DNA of 64,000 nucleotides from Nectonema munidae. Lineage: Eukaryota; Nematomorpha; Nectonematoida; Nectonematidae. Position 1 is the stretch's first letter; the number at the start of each line of letters is the position of its first letter. This document shows, in pieces, positions 35,404 to 47,150 of the stretch. The stretch covers positions 682,001 through 746,000 of the forward strand of contig JAUIRK010000969.1 of NCBI GenBank assembly GCA_030549495.1, written 5' to 3'. Both the position numbers and the translations under genes were made by a program. The notes below the pieces were generated by a model, which was not told the DNA's origin, ran no database searches, and saw nothing but the letters and a program-made list of their open reading frames with translations.

Positions 35404-36710
35404 ATGAATAGAGGAACTTATAAAAACAATCCAGATAATTTTTGTTTTATTTGTGGAGGTGTAACAAAGGCCTATAAACGAAAAATATCAAAATACGTCA
35501 AAAAACTTTATAAACTATATTCCCAAATTGAAGTGGGAGATCAAGGAAATAAAAGGGCACAATGGTATGGAAAAGGCCTCGTGAGAGATCTCAATTTAAC
35601 AAAACATCAGAGTGAAGTCTACTCACTATTCGCGGCTACAAGAAAAAAATTTGCTGCATAAAGATGTTCGAGTGAGTAAGTTTAGATCGCGTTCTATTCA
35701 CTTTTTACATAGATTTTCATTAGAAAACAATTTGTCATATTGTAATAACATTCTTGGACTATTTATGGATTTGAATTGGAGCTAGGACCCTACTGAATGA
35801 AGATTGTTTATCGATTCTTCACTTTACAATACAAAAGCTGTACTTCTGCATAATGGAAACGCCCTACCATCGATTCCAGTTACCCATTCGGTTGTTTTAA
35901 AAGAGAATTACGAAGATTTGGCATTTATTCTAGAAAAGATAAAGTACAGAGAGCATAAATGGCAAATCTGTTGTGATTTAAAAGTGATTGCAATTTTGAG
36001 TGGATTTCAATTAGGTTTCACAAAATATATGTGCTTCCTATGCAGATGGGATAGCCGCGTTAAAAAAGAACCAAGAGACGGTACGCAAGGCTTCCACAAC
36101 GTCACTCGAGAACAACTGGTGAAAAAAAACATTATCCCTCCATTGCATATAAAATTAGGGTTAATCAAACAATTTGTAAAAGCTTTTAAGTATATGAGAG
36201 GAAAGTTTCCCAAATTAACCCATTTACGGCCAATGTTCCTATTTTGGAACATAAGTAATTTCATCTTCGTCTACTTTTTTCAATGACTTTGAATATAAAT
36301 CGTCTGCGTTTTTTAGATATCGGCTGCTTTGATTGGCCTTAAATGGGTTAAGTGATGTAAAAGTAAAGGAAGGTGTATTTGTTGCTCCACAGATTAGAAT
36401 ATTTATGCTTGACCACGTTTTGATGATACTATCACTGAACTGGAACTAGCAGCATGGGTTAGCTTCAAGCGAATATGCAATAGTTTTTTGGGAAAGCATA
36501 CGTCTGCGGATTATGAAGTTTTAGTGGTTGATTTGATCAAATCGTATCAGAGATCGGGATATAATATGTCGCTAAAGCTCCATTTTCTCCACTCCCATCT
36601 TTCATTTTTTCTAGAAAATCCATCATATCTAAGTGATGAACACGGTGAACGATTTCACCAAGACATCGCTGCAATGGAAACTCGTTACAAAGGAAAGTGA
36701 AGACCAGCTT
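35404..36710 (+). pseudogene. Transposon protein with DEHGERFHQDI motif, broken
   Basis: Fragments: a 5' frame with RAQWYGKGLVRDLNLTKHQS; then LFIDSSLYNTKAVLLHNGNA, LPSIPVTHSVVLKENYEDLA, WQICCDLKVIAILSGFQLGF, TKYMCFLCRWDSRVKKEPR and PPLHIKLGLIKQFVKAF; after the MITE, VKVKEGVFVAPQIRIFMLDH; and finally MSLKLHFLHSHLSFF and LSDEHGERFHQDIAAMETRY. I recognise these as one family of long, widely distributed animal proteins that behave as transposon genes, but I cannot name the superfamily. Conserved Asp in DLK, CRWD and DEHGER are candidate catalytic residues (inference). At least two frame changes besides the MITE. Confidence 0.6.
36219..36347. mobile_element. piggyBac MITE, 129 bp
   Basis: Ends CCCATTTACGGCCAATG and GATTGGCCTTAAATGGG, with TTAA on both sides (36215-36218, 36348-36351). 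It interrupts the transposon protein between FPKL and SDVKVKEG; the TTAA falls within the Leu-Ser codons, and the flanking reading frame matches on both sides. Confidence 0.93.
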
Positions 36711-37089
36711 TATTTGGAGTCTACAATGTGATGAGCCCGGTAGCAAGCATAAGAAGAATCATAAGTACCGTTAAAGACAGCTCACCGGTTATATTTGTTT
36801 CGTTTATGCTATTTAAGTTATTTTTCCAACTTTTTGAAACATTTTATGATGTTAAATCGTAAAAATAAATAGTTAAAATGGTATATTTTCTTTGCAAATC
36901 TAAATATAGCTGTATATTAATAAAATATGGTAAACAATCATTTGAATTAATTAAGTTAAACTATATATAGTATTTGGTCTAAAAAGCCTCAATTTATGAA
37001 AAATATATCATTTTAGTATGCGATTTACGAAAAATTGAGACCCGATAGAGAAAAACGCTTTGCAGATTCGGAATCAGCGCACCCAAATT

Positions 37090-37487
37090 ACTAAAAGTCA
37101 GCTACTTTTTGTCTAGTAGTTTTTTTGAAAATTAAAAATTGTTGGACAGTGTTATTTTATTTATACTCCAAAACTGGTTGTTTTCAAATTAAAAATAAAG
37201 TGTCTTCTTTCAATATTTTAAATTTAAATAAATTTTTGAAAACGTTTTAGGTCAAACTAGTGAAATTTTTGAATGTGCCTAACTTTCGTTTTCCTAAACG
37301 ATTATTCACGTGTGATATATCAAACTGCAACAAAATTTCAAGTTGTTTTACGGTCTCATTGCCAAAAAAATGCTCATTATGAGAAACTTCCCACGATGAA
37401 GCTCTAAACAAATGTCTGCCTATTTTGACAACAGTCTTATAACAAATAGTTACACACACAAACAGACTGTATTATTTTTAGTAATTT
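37090..37487. other. Unassigned AT-rich stretch with a minus-strand open frame
   Basis: A 70-residue minus frame (37459-37247; SWEVSHNEHFFGNETVKQLE) looks more protein-like than its surroundings but I do not recognise it. No other feature seen. Confidence 0.3.
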
Positions 37488-37495
37488 AGTTTAAC

Positions 37496-40400
37496 TTAAA
37501 AAAAAAGATTTTTTTTTGCCTTTAAAGACTTCCTTTTGGAATCTTTATTGCCGGTCCCAAGCCCGGGTAAATGGAGAGGGTTTGCGTCAGGAAGGGCATC
37601 CGGTTGTAAAAGTTTTTTGCCAAAACACACATGATGAGTATCAAAGAATTTAATAAATAATTGGTTAGGGCGTACCCTGTAGGCGACGCACAGTAATTTC
37701 GCCCATCCACTGTGAAATCACAAGGGCTACCGTGCAAAGAGCGAGTACGGCTAAAGAAGCTTGCTCAAAGTAAATTGAAAATTGGAAGTTTAAATGTTGG
37801 AACTATGAAAGGTCGTGGAAGAGAGTTGGTTGAACTTATGAAGACGAGAAGTTTAGATATATTATGTTTACAAGAGACAAGATGGAAAGGCAATAAAGCA
37901 AAAGAGCTAGATGAAGGTTTAAATTTTATTACAGCAGCGCATCAGCTAGGGGAAAAAATGGAGTCGGTATAATACTTTCACCTTTAATGAAAGAAAGTTT
38001 TGTTATGGTTGAAAGAGAAGGGGATAGGTTGATGAGTATAAAAATTCTCTACGGTCAAATTCCTTTGCATGTTATAACTGCATATGCACCACAATGTGGA
38101 GTTAGTGAAGAAGTTAAAGAAGTCTTTTGGAGACAATTAGAAGCAATGTTAGTAAGTATTCCTGCTGAAGATAGACTAGTATTAGGAGGAGATTTGAATG
38201 GACATATAGGCCAAGAAAATAAAGGTATAGAAAGAGTACATGGAGGCCACGGTTACGGATGTCGGAACAAAGAGTAATAGAAGTTGCTAATGCATCTGAC
38301 TTGATGATTGCTAACACTTTTTTCAAGAAAAAGAAAGAACATCTAATCACATACAAAAGTGGTGTAAGTGTGGCTCAGATTGATTTTATGTTGTATAAAA
38401 GATCGAAAATAAAAGAAGTAGTCGATTGCACAGTCATTCCCGGAGATCATGTTGCTGCACAGCATAGGTTATTGGTTGTTAGTCTTCTCATGAGTGTCCT
38501 AAAACCAAGGAAAAAGATGGTTGAAAGGAAGATAAAGTGGAGAGAGCTGTTAAAAGAAGAAAAACTAAAAGAATTTAAGATTAAAGTTTTAAAAAGACTC
38601 GATGATAGCATAGACGAAGTCAATAAGTGGTGGAACAAAAATTCAAATATAATTAGAAGCACAGCGGTTGAAGTCTTAGGAATGTCGTCTGCTAAAAATG
38701 CAAACTTTAAGCAACAGTGGTGGTGGATTCCAAGTTTACAGGAAAAACTGAAGGAAAAGAAAAATGCTAAGAAAAAGTGGGAAAAATCAAGAAGAAAGGA
38801 AGATAAAGATGAGTTTGAACGGGTGAAAAAGGAAGCAAAGAAGGAAGTTGCTGTGGCGAAAGCAAAGGCGTGTCAATGTATTTATGAAGATTTAGAAACA
38901 CCGCAAGGACAAAAGAAAGTCTATTGGCTGGCTAAGCTTAGAAACAAAGAAACCAAGGACCTCCATCATATTAAAGAGATAAAGGACGCAGAAGGTAAAG
39001 TCGTAAAAAGTGAACCTAAAATTCTTGAAAGATGGAAAGAATATTTTTCTAGGTTGCTTAATGAAGAAAACTCCCGAAAGTATTTTGAAGACGGATTTGT
39101 TTGTCAAGGACCAATAGAAGAGATAAAAAGGTGTGAAGTTAAAGTTGCCCTGAAAAAGATGAAAAACAACAAAATGGTAGGGCCCGATTCTATACCCGTT
39201 GAAGTGTGGAAAGCTTTAGTAGAAGAAGGAGTCAATATCTTATGGAGATTATTGAAAAAGATTGTACAGCAAGAGGCAATACCACAGGAGTGGGGAAAAA
39301 GTATGATCGTTCCAATTTTCAAAAATAAAGGAGATGTTCAAGATTGTTCAAATTACAGAGGGATAAAACTTTTATCTCACACAATAAAAGTTTTTGAAAA
39401 AATAATAGAAATTAGACTAAGAAAAATGGTGAGAATATCAAAGAGCCAATTTGGTTTCATGCCTGAGAAGGGAACAATAAATGCAATTTTTATAATGAGA
39501 CAGATGTGGGAAAAATTTGGGGAAAAGCAAAAAGAGCTACATGCAGTATTTGTTGATCTTGAGAAAGCATATGATAGATTAGCAAGACAAGAAGTATGGA
39601 GATGCTTAAGGAAAAAGTTCGTGCCTGAAAAATATGTAAACCTAATTATGAAAATGTATGAAAATGTTAAAACCGGTGTTAAAACAATTGTAGGCAAAAC
39701 AGAAGAGTTTAATGTAAAAATTGGTCTACACCAAGGATTAAGTCTTAGCCCTTTTGTTTTCAATATAGTATTCGATGTTAATACTGATGAATTAAGAGAG
39801 GGAATGCCTTGGGAAATAATGTACGCCGATGATGTAGTTTTAGTTAGTGAAACAAAAGAAGGAGTTGAAAGAAAACTTGAAAAGTGGGTTCAAGTTTTAG
39901 AAAGCAGGGGTTTAAAAATAAATATAAACAAGACAGAGTATCTAGTGATGAATGATAGGAATGTACATGATGATATTGACGATAATATGAAAGGTTTAAA
40001 GATAGAGGGAGAAGTAATAAGAAGAGTAAAAAATTTCAGATATCTTGGTTCAACTATGATGGAAAATGGCAGAGAAGATGTGGAGATAAATAGAAGAATT
40101 CAGTCAGGTTGGAAAAATTGGCGTGATGTTTCAGGAGTACTTTGTGACAGAAAAATGTCTATCAAACTTAAAGGAAAAATTTACAAAATAGTCATAAGAC
40201 CTGCTATGCTATATGGACTGGAGACCTTGGCAGTAAAGAAAAGCAATGAAAAGAAATTAGAAGTTGCTGAAATGAAGATGCTAAGATGGATGAGTGGAGT
40301 GAACAGAAAAGATAGAATAAAGAACGAAGTAATTAGGAAAAGTGTCAAAGTCACAAGAATAGGGAATAAGAGAAGAAGAGCGCTTGAGATGGTTTGGCCA

Positions 40401-40645
40401 TGTCTTTAGAAAAGGTGAAGAAAGTATTGAGAGAAAGATGATGGAGCAAGATGTAGAAGGCAAAAGAAGAAGGGGAAGACCAAAGATGAGATGGATGGAT
40501 TGTGTTGTAGCTGATGGTAGGAAGAAGAAGATTGACTTGAAAAAAGACTACGAACTGGCTTTGGACAGGAGAAGATGGAAGATACTCATCGCAAACAGCG
40601 ATCCCATATAGAAATGGGTAAAGCTGCAAAAGAAGAAGAAGAAGA
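37496..40645 (+). mobile_element. RTE-clade LINE, nearly full length
   Basis: The 5' part contains the RTE-typical CAGGAAGGGCATCCGG (37587 region) and GGTCCCAAGCCCGGGTAAAT; the 3' end is a GAA repeat. Flanked by a possible 8-bp duplication AGTTTAAC (37488-37495, 40646-40653). One ORF encodes endonuclease and reverse transcriptase with few breaks, so the copy is relatively young. Confidence 0.85.
37760..40608 (+). pseudogene. RTE LINE ORF: APE endonuclease and reverse transcriptase, three frameshifts
   Basis: The endonuclease runs from LKIGSLNVGTMKGRGRELVE and LCLQETRWKG through HVITAYAPQ and LGGDLNGHIG to IDFMLYKR. It changes frame near 37955 and near 38245. The reverse transcriptase is continuous in a 716-residue frame (38259-40409): GPDSIPVEVWKAL, FKNKGDVQDCSNYRGIKLLS, FVDLEKAYDRL with the first catalytic Asp, LHQGLSLSPFVFN, MYADDVVLVSE with the YADD box, then FRYLGSTM and RPAMLYGLETLAV. 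A third shift near 40388 moves the C-terminal LRWFGHVFRKGEE and RRRGRPKMRWMDC to another frame. The catalytic residues are intact. Confidence 0.92.
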
Positions 40646-40801
40646 AGTTTAACGTTAAAACCAATTAAATAATCTTGTAAAATATGCATTTATAAATATC
40701 TTAATTAAAATTTTTAATGTATTCGTTGGTCATATCAGTTAAACTTTATTAATGGAAAACGTATATTACATGGTTAAGAAATGAAAACTATATATTGAGT
40801 T

Positions 40802-41019
40802 TTGAAAAACTCATCTGTCACATATTCTGATATCTTACAAAGCCTCAAGAGGTTGTACGAGGGAGACAACCCTCATAATTTTTCTCACTACCTGTGCAAA
40901 GAATGAAGACGTGCGACACCCTTTATAATTGTATTCATTATAATCAATTACATGTTAAAACATTATTTTTAGATTTCCAGCGTATTTAATTTGATACTTC
41001 TTTATAATGAAGTTTGCTG
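40802..41019. repeat. 218-bp direct repeat, copy 1
   Basis: Almost identical to 43381-43598 (one difference noticed, at CTTACAAAG/CTTGCAAAG), in the same orientation, 2579 bp apart. The second copy lies inside the piggyBac D remnant, so this is a displaced piece of that element. Confidence 0.95.
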
Positions 41020-42260
41020 CCCGCTTGATTTGAAATAATAAAAATGGTGAGACAAGGAGTAAAAATCCTCGCGTTTTTAAATATTAATTGAATTACACAT
41101 TACTACAGCATAGCTAGACTTTCCCGTGTATTAATTTGATACTTATCTATAATAAATTTATTTTCAAAGATGTTCTTACAAAAATTCTGAAATCTAATAA
41201 CAGATTGAAGCTTATGCTAATTTAGTGTAGCCAGATTTAAAAATTATAGAAAAAAACCCTGATTATGGTATAGAATATAATCGGTTTTATACGAAATACT
41301 GTCATAGACTGTTTTCTCTCAGAAGTGTCCAATTTTTGGTGAAATATACGATACTGCAAATGTGTAAAACTTAAATCTTTTGGGATTTAGCCCTATATAA
41401 GGATTCTGCCGGCTATAAAATTACTCAAAACTAAAAAAAATTATGATATTTTATTACTTGTTTATGCATATCTATATTTCAAATGATCTGAATGTAGCGC
41501 TGCGCTTTTTTCAAACCTCAGGCTAAACATGATTATTCATCAATCAAAACTGACAGATGCTTTCAATTGATATTTTATTATTATACATTGTTTTTGAGTA
41601 TACTTTAACCTTCAAAATGCGCTTCAAACTATTGTTCATATTTATTTTTATATTTATTTCTTTTTAAATTATTTTATTTATTCATTTTTATTATGTATTA
41701 TAAACATATATATGCCAAATAGACAAAATATATTAAGAATGTTTTAATAACCTATTAAACTACATATGTAGAAAACACAATTTTGAATGGTCATATGTGT
41801 AAAACACGAAAAATGTCAAACTTGAAAAGATGAATAAATATATCAGAAGAAGCCCTTATCACGATGAAAACAAAATTTGCATTCTTATTTCAAAAATATT
41901 AGTCAAAAAACTACATATGTAGTTAAGCGGGCGTGTGAGTTTAAGATAAAACTACATATGTAGTTAAGCAGGCGTGTGAGTTTAAGATCAAAATCAATAA
42001 GGATGCGAATCTATAAAAAGGTTAAGAAATCTTGCAATTATATTTTTTGTATATTTACTTTGTCTTCTAAATCAGTGTTTTCATGTTTGCTGGTACATTT
42101 CAAAAAACTACATATGTAGTTAAGTGAGCTCTCGAAGACATTTTTTATGTAAGCTGATAAGGGACGCATTTTCATTTTTGAAAAAAAGATATTATGCAAA
42201 CTTATACATATATAAATTATGAGTTTAAAAAAAAAGAATTTTTTTTATTATAAACATTTT
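41020..42260. repeat. AT-rich segment with four CTACATATGTAG palindromes
   Basis: The 12-bp palindrome CTACATATGTAG occurs at 41760, 41911, 41952 and 42108; three are followed by TTAAG, two of them by a shared GCGTGTGAGTTTAAGAT. Apparently the subterminal region of piggyBac D. No gene seen. Confidence 0.6.
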
Positions 42261-42261
42261 C

Positions 42262-44032
42262 AAGTGTTAACAGTTTAAACACCGATAAACTTGTTCATTA
42301 CAACAAGGTTCACCACATTTTTGACACTGTTGTTACATTTTCTTCAAATTATCCTTTTGCTTTTTATGATTTATTCCAGAAATTTTACTGAGGCATGATT
42401 TGCAACGTCTTGCAGTACCAACGTTGATGAAATTTTGTGTTCTTTGCATTGGAATATTTCTTTGTGGTTTTCTAATAAAACAATAAATTTTTTCTTTTAG
42501 ACTAGAAGACAAACCACTCAGAGATTTTTCTACTATATAAGGAATCACTAATGCCTTCACAAGATCGATTCCAAACATTAAGGAATCAATTTTTCGTGGA
42601 TTAAGATTCTTTTTCAAGGAAAAGACTGTTCCTGCGTTAACTCTGGAATTATCAAGAATATAACCCCAGGCTTTAGAAGTCCATTTTCTACTTTTTCTAA
42701 CTACAGTACTATATCCAATTCTTTGGTCTATAATATCTGTTCCGCCTTTAGTGTAGTCGTATAATTTGAATATTGCAGGCTTTTTCAAAATGGTCATGCA
42801 AAACAAAGAAAATAATATCTCTTCAAACTCATTGTAGAAGCAAACAAAGAACAGCCAAATTCTGACCACAAAAGAGATGCTCTTAAAAAGTTTTGTATGA
42901 GCAAAGCCCGAAGATAAGTGATACCAAAATAAGCTTTTATTTCTTCAACGTTCATTAACTTTATATGAGGATATTTTGCATCCTGTAAAAAATCAGTATT
43001 TCTTTTTTTTATAGACATTCGTTTTTTCAACTACTTCGAATATGATTACTTTACATATGAACAAATGAAAACACTCAAGAGGATTGCTTGCTGTAACATT
43101 ACTTTTAACACCAACGTGATTTCTTATTATGTTTTCTCTACTTTGCCTCCCTATATTTAATGGCTTTCTTGTCGACCAAGTGAAATTTAAATCTTGACAA
43201 CCTTCTTCTTTTTCTTTTGGAGTAGCTTTCAAAACGGAGTTAAACATCTCAAAAACATTTTCATCTAAAATATCAAAGTTTTCTTCATTGAGAGCTTCTT
43301 CAATGCAGTTTATCACTCTTGTTTTAGAAGATGTATTTTGGACAAAATGTCTTACTTTGCTGTCATTGCCACAAGTTAAGTTGAAAAACTCATCTGTCAC
43401 ATATTCTGATATCTTGCAAAGCCTCAAGAGGTTGTACGAGGGAGACAACCCTCATAATTTTTCTCACTACCTGTGCAAAGAATGAAGACGTGCGACACCC
43501 TTTATAATTGTATTCATTATAATCAATTACATGTTAAAACATTATTTTTAGATTTCCAGCGTATTTAATTTGATACTTCTTTATAATGAAGTTTGCTGAA
43601 GAAATCATCTGAAGAAACAGAAACACTTTAAAAATCTTCAGTAGAAGAAAAATTCAGAAATTCTGATTCTTCGTTTTCACTAGATGTTTGAGAGATAGTT
43701 GCAAAAGATTCATGATCATATGTATAATTCAAATCGAAAATATTTTGTAAAGTTTCTGAGGTTTCAAAAATACTCTGTTTAGAAGTTTGCGCTTCTTCTG
43801 ATTTCTTCGGAATTTTTTTACTTCTTTTTGTTTTGTATTTTCCTCCAAAAATTTCTCTTTTTGAAGACATGGTTAAATGTTTATTTACAATCTCTAAAAG
43901 ATTATAATGATTATTATTAGAAAACAAAATAATTAGCAAAACTAATAAAAAAATTTCAAAATATAAACTAGAATTGTTTGGGGCTATAAAATAAAAATAA
44001 AAATTTGAAAATATTTTTATATAAAAAAACAA
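42262..44032 (-). pseudogene. piggyBac element D, broken transposase
   Basis: On the minus strand: N-terminal MSSKREIFGGKYKTKRSKK and an acidic stretch (SQTSSENEESEF); then FFNLTCGNDSKVRHFVQN, FTWSTRKPLNIGRQSRENII, VEEIKAYFGITYLRALL and a jump to KKPAIFKLYDYTKGGTDIID with the third catalytic Asp; RKSRKWTSKAWGYILDNSRV; and a C-terminal Cys finger (RRCKSCLSK, CQKCGEPCCNEQ). The central part with the first two catalytic Asp is missing and several frame changes occur. It differs from A, B and C in its conserved motifs, so it is a separate family. Confidence 0.85.
43381..43598. repeat. 218-bp direct repeat, copy 2
   Basis: Partner of 40802-41019. Spans the boundary between the N-terminal exon and the main frame of piggyBac D. 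Confidence 0.95.
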
Positions 44033-44785
44033 AACTTTGTAAAATTTGAGAAAATTAAAAAAAAATTTACGTAATATATTTATGTTTTGTGAGCTTCAAA
44101 ATGATAGATATTTTGGTATGTCAATTTTTACTTAGTTTTTTTCAAGATAAATTTTGTTTCTAATTATGGAAAATCCTGATTCAATTTTTATATCAATATG
44201 TCTTCTAAAATTTTATTTTTTTTTAGTTTAGTTTTGATCCTTACTGATAAAAATATACGGAACACACAATCATACTTTTTTATATGAAACAAACTGAACA
44301 AAGTTTAAAACCACAATATACAGTTATAGGCAGCGTAGAGAAATCAAATGTGTTCCTGTGTTTTATTCCCAAAAATTATATAAATTTTTATGTAGACATA
44401 AATTAATTTTTTAATGAATAATTGATTTCAAAAATATATCTGATTAATCATATGATAAAAACACAAGCTAATGAGATAAAAAGCCAACATAAGGTGTTAA
44501 TAAAAATAACTTGAATAGCCCTAAAATCATCTTCATAAGTCGAAACTTTTTCATTGATAAATACTATCTCATTGTTATGGTATGACAGAAAATTAACAAT
44601 ACTGTTAATATGAACTTTTAAAATTTGTAGATATATTTAAAAGTCACAAGGTTTCAACATATCTAAAGTACTTTTTCCAAAACAGTGCACTGAAATTTAC
44701 GCGGGCAGATTCCACCCCCCCCCCCCCCTGCCTCAGATAGTGTTAAAGTTTTCTATTAATATAGTATTAAGGAAAATAGGAATAC
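44033..44785. other. Host intron, no gene seen
   Basis: AT-rich, with a poly-C run (44717-44730) shortly beyond the exon 4 donor. Nothing else recognised. Confidence 0.5.
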
Positions 44786-44982
44786 TTGTGGGTGCAATCA
44801 AGAGTACAAACATTTTCTATCTGCATAATCTTATCTTCTTTGTGGCGACTATCATCTTCAAAATCATACTCTCTCATTTCCAATAAATTAATGGAAACAT
44901 CGTCGACAAAGTCTTGTCCACAAACACCACATATATGCATGGAGTAGGCTTTAGAAGGGAATGAATCGTCATTTTGATAGTA
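44786..44982 (-). CDS. RNF121: RNF121-like exon 4 (first half of the RING finger)
   Basis: Follows CTCTAG and reads YYQNDDSFPSKAYSMHICGV and on through CGVCGQDFVDDVS, an acidic stretch, and VCTLDCTHK. It carries the first zinc-ligand pair (CGVC) and the C-x-H pair (DCTHK); the rest of the RING is in exon 5. Human RNF121 has CAVCGQQIFVDVSEEG at this place and about 21 residues between the CxxC and the next Cys; here there are 41, so the loop carries about 20 extra, mostly charged residues. The donor AA|GTATTC leaves two bases that with the A of exon 5 make Lys. A poly-C run lies in the intron about 55 bp beyond the donor. Confidence 0.87.
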
Positions 44983-45433
44983 CTAGAGATAAAAATGAAT
45001 TCGTATTAAATAAATAAAGAAAGAAACGGAAATGAAGCAAAACTTGAAACTCCCTAAGCAATGAAATTAAATATGATCTTATAAAAGAGAATACTGTTTT
45101 CATTAAATACGGAGATACAATGAGGCTGAGTCAAGATAAAAAAGGAATCAAAATAAAGTGACCAAAATTTTGGGATCTATTAGAGCTCATTGGTAAACAA
45201 TGTTTGATTGTTAAATATTCAAACACTTTTTTCTTGTCTTTTAAAAATGTGTACAATTAACCGGTTATCGAGCACAGTAGACTTTACAAAAATAAAATCG
45301 TCTGCTTTTATTATGCTTTTTAATACAAATCTTCTGCTTTACATTAGATATCGTCTGATTATTCTGGTCGTTAATGGGATAATTAAGAAGATACATTAGT
45401 GTATGCAGTGAAAAATGAAGTATAGAGGAAAGA

Positions 45434-46125
45434 ATGGTAAAATGTAATGTTCATAGTATAATGAAACAGTATGTTAAGGCTAAACCCATTAAGTGGGGTT
45501 TCAAAATTTGGGCCTTGGCTGGAATATCTGGTTTTGCATATAGTTTGAATCCGTACTCTCGAAAAACAGAAGTGAGTGATTGCTTAGCTAAATGCACTGA
45601 ATTAGCTCAATGTTTGAGGGTTCAGGATGCCATACAATTTTTTACCTCATTTGATTTATTATTTACACGATGGACGTATTTGCGCTTCGGGAATTCTACA
45701 CGCAAATCATAAACACCTTCCTAACGATTTGAAAAAGGATTTTAATTTCAAAAAGAAGATACAGATTATTTTAAAAATGAAAATAAAAAAATTGATTTGT
45801 TGAAATGGGTGGATTCACGATGCGTCAATATGGTTTCAAACTACTTTTCACCAAATAAACAAAAAATACGTTGCAAAAAGAAACGAGAAGAAAGTGAAGG
45901 CACGATACAAACTATAGCTTCAATCATTTTCGATTAGAATCAATTTATGGGTGTGGTCGATACATCAAATCAATTAAAAAGCTATTATTATTTTGATCAC
46001 AAATCTCGCATCTAAGAATTTTTTGATCTTTTCGAAACATCACTAGTACGTTCTTTTATTGTTTATATAATGTTATTAACAAAAGAAAAGAATAAGTTGG
46101 TTTAGTTGCTTGAATTCGAGCAAGA
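45434..46125 (+). pseudogene. piggyBac element E, broken transposase (PGBD2/3-like)
   Basis: MKQYVKAKPIKWGFKIWALA and SGFAYSLNPYS match the KPIKWGFK...Y.Y.l..Y.GK segment of PGBD-type piggyBac. Then FTSFDLLFTRW (second-Asp region, with the Asp itself unclear), LPNDLKKDF and, after frame changes, FMGVVDTSNQLKSYYYFDHK with the third Asp (about 45945-46005). No N-terminal half and no ends recognised. It lies between RNF121 exons 4 and 3. Confidence 0.8.
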
Positions 46126-47150
46126 GTTAGTAATTTTACATCAAGAACCGCCTATATTCCAATAACCAGTTTTAGTCGAAATATAGAAATTCAACTTCAA
46201 AATCATTGAATCATTTTTTTTGTTTCCCCTTAACAATAAATAAAATTATTTTTGGAAAAAACTTCGTAAATTTTAATTGACTTTTTCATATTTCACTAAA
46301 ATTGGTCTGTACTGAAAATTTTGTTTACAACTTTTCTCCAAAACCATAACATATTGATATAAATATTCCAATAGTATCATTAAAATGCATTAATTTTCGC
46401 GGTGAACATATGTTACATTAAAAAATTAATCTATTTTTTTCTGGAGATAATACAATTTTTTGTTTCAAAGAAAAACTCGGAATCAATTTCAAGTTTTTAT
46501 ATTATTGTAACAATTAAATCATATGTCATCAGAAAGCTGTATTTAAAGATATTGTAATAGGAAAAGTCCAGAGATGGTCATAGGAAAGTGATATAATATC
46601 CAGCCTATACTTATATTACAAATTTTTGGTTCAAAAAACAGGCCAGTAAAGAATAACAGTTTTTTTTAACTTTTCCGGGTTAAACTTAAATTCGGTATAT
46701 ATGTTCTCTAAAACATCTGTTTTGAGGTGCCAAATTTTCAGAAGCGTATTTATTTCGTACCCATAATTTTCGAATCGAAAAGGCAGAATTTTTTTTTAAT
46801 TTTCAGTCGGACTTAATATTTGAATGGATGAAATGATATTTTCATGGGAACTCGTGTTCACATTTTTTCAGGACAATAAAGAACGAAATTAGCCATGGGG
46901 ATTAGAAGGGACGTATAACCCACACATGATGCATAAAGTCCATAGCGAGTATATTTGCGCATGTAACTTTTTAATGTGACACAGTACAGTACCTAATAGG
47001 ATCACTCCTTATAATCAGAATAGTAAATTGGAAAGATTTGTAGCAACAATTTGAAAATCGATCTTAAAATTCTAGAAATCAAGGCTTAGCCAGCTAGGAA
47101 GAAGTAATACCAGATGTTTTGCATTGAATAAGATATCCAAACTGTTCCTG
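46125..47150. other. Host intron, no gene seen
   Basis: AT-rich DNA with no recognisable coding or repeat structure beyond short low-complexity runs. Confidence 0.4.

Larger units (their letters stand above)
35170..37090 (+). mobile_element. DNA transposon of uncertain superfamily with long inverted ends
   Basis: Left (about 35207-35272) and right (about 37020-37080) segments are imperfect inverted repeats sharing ACGCTTTTTGGCTAT / ACGCTTT with GGTCCCAAT and the inner CGTAAATCG. It carries the protein described at 35404-36710 and is itself hit by a small piggyBac MITE. The left border adjoins the broken Helitron-like copy 4 at about 35157; no target duplication was found. Confidence 0.6.
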
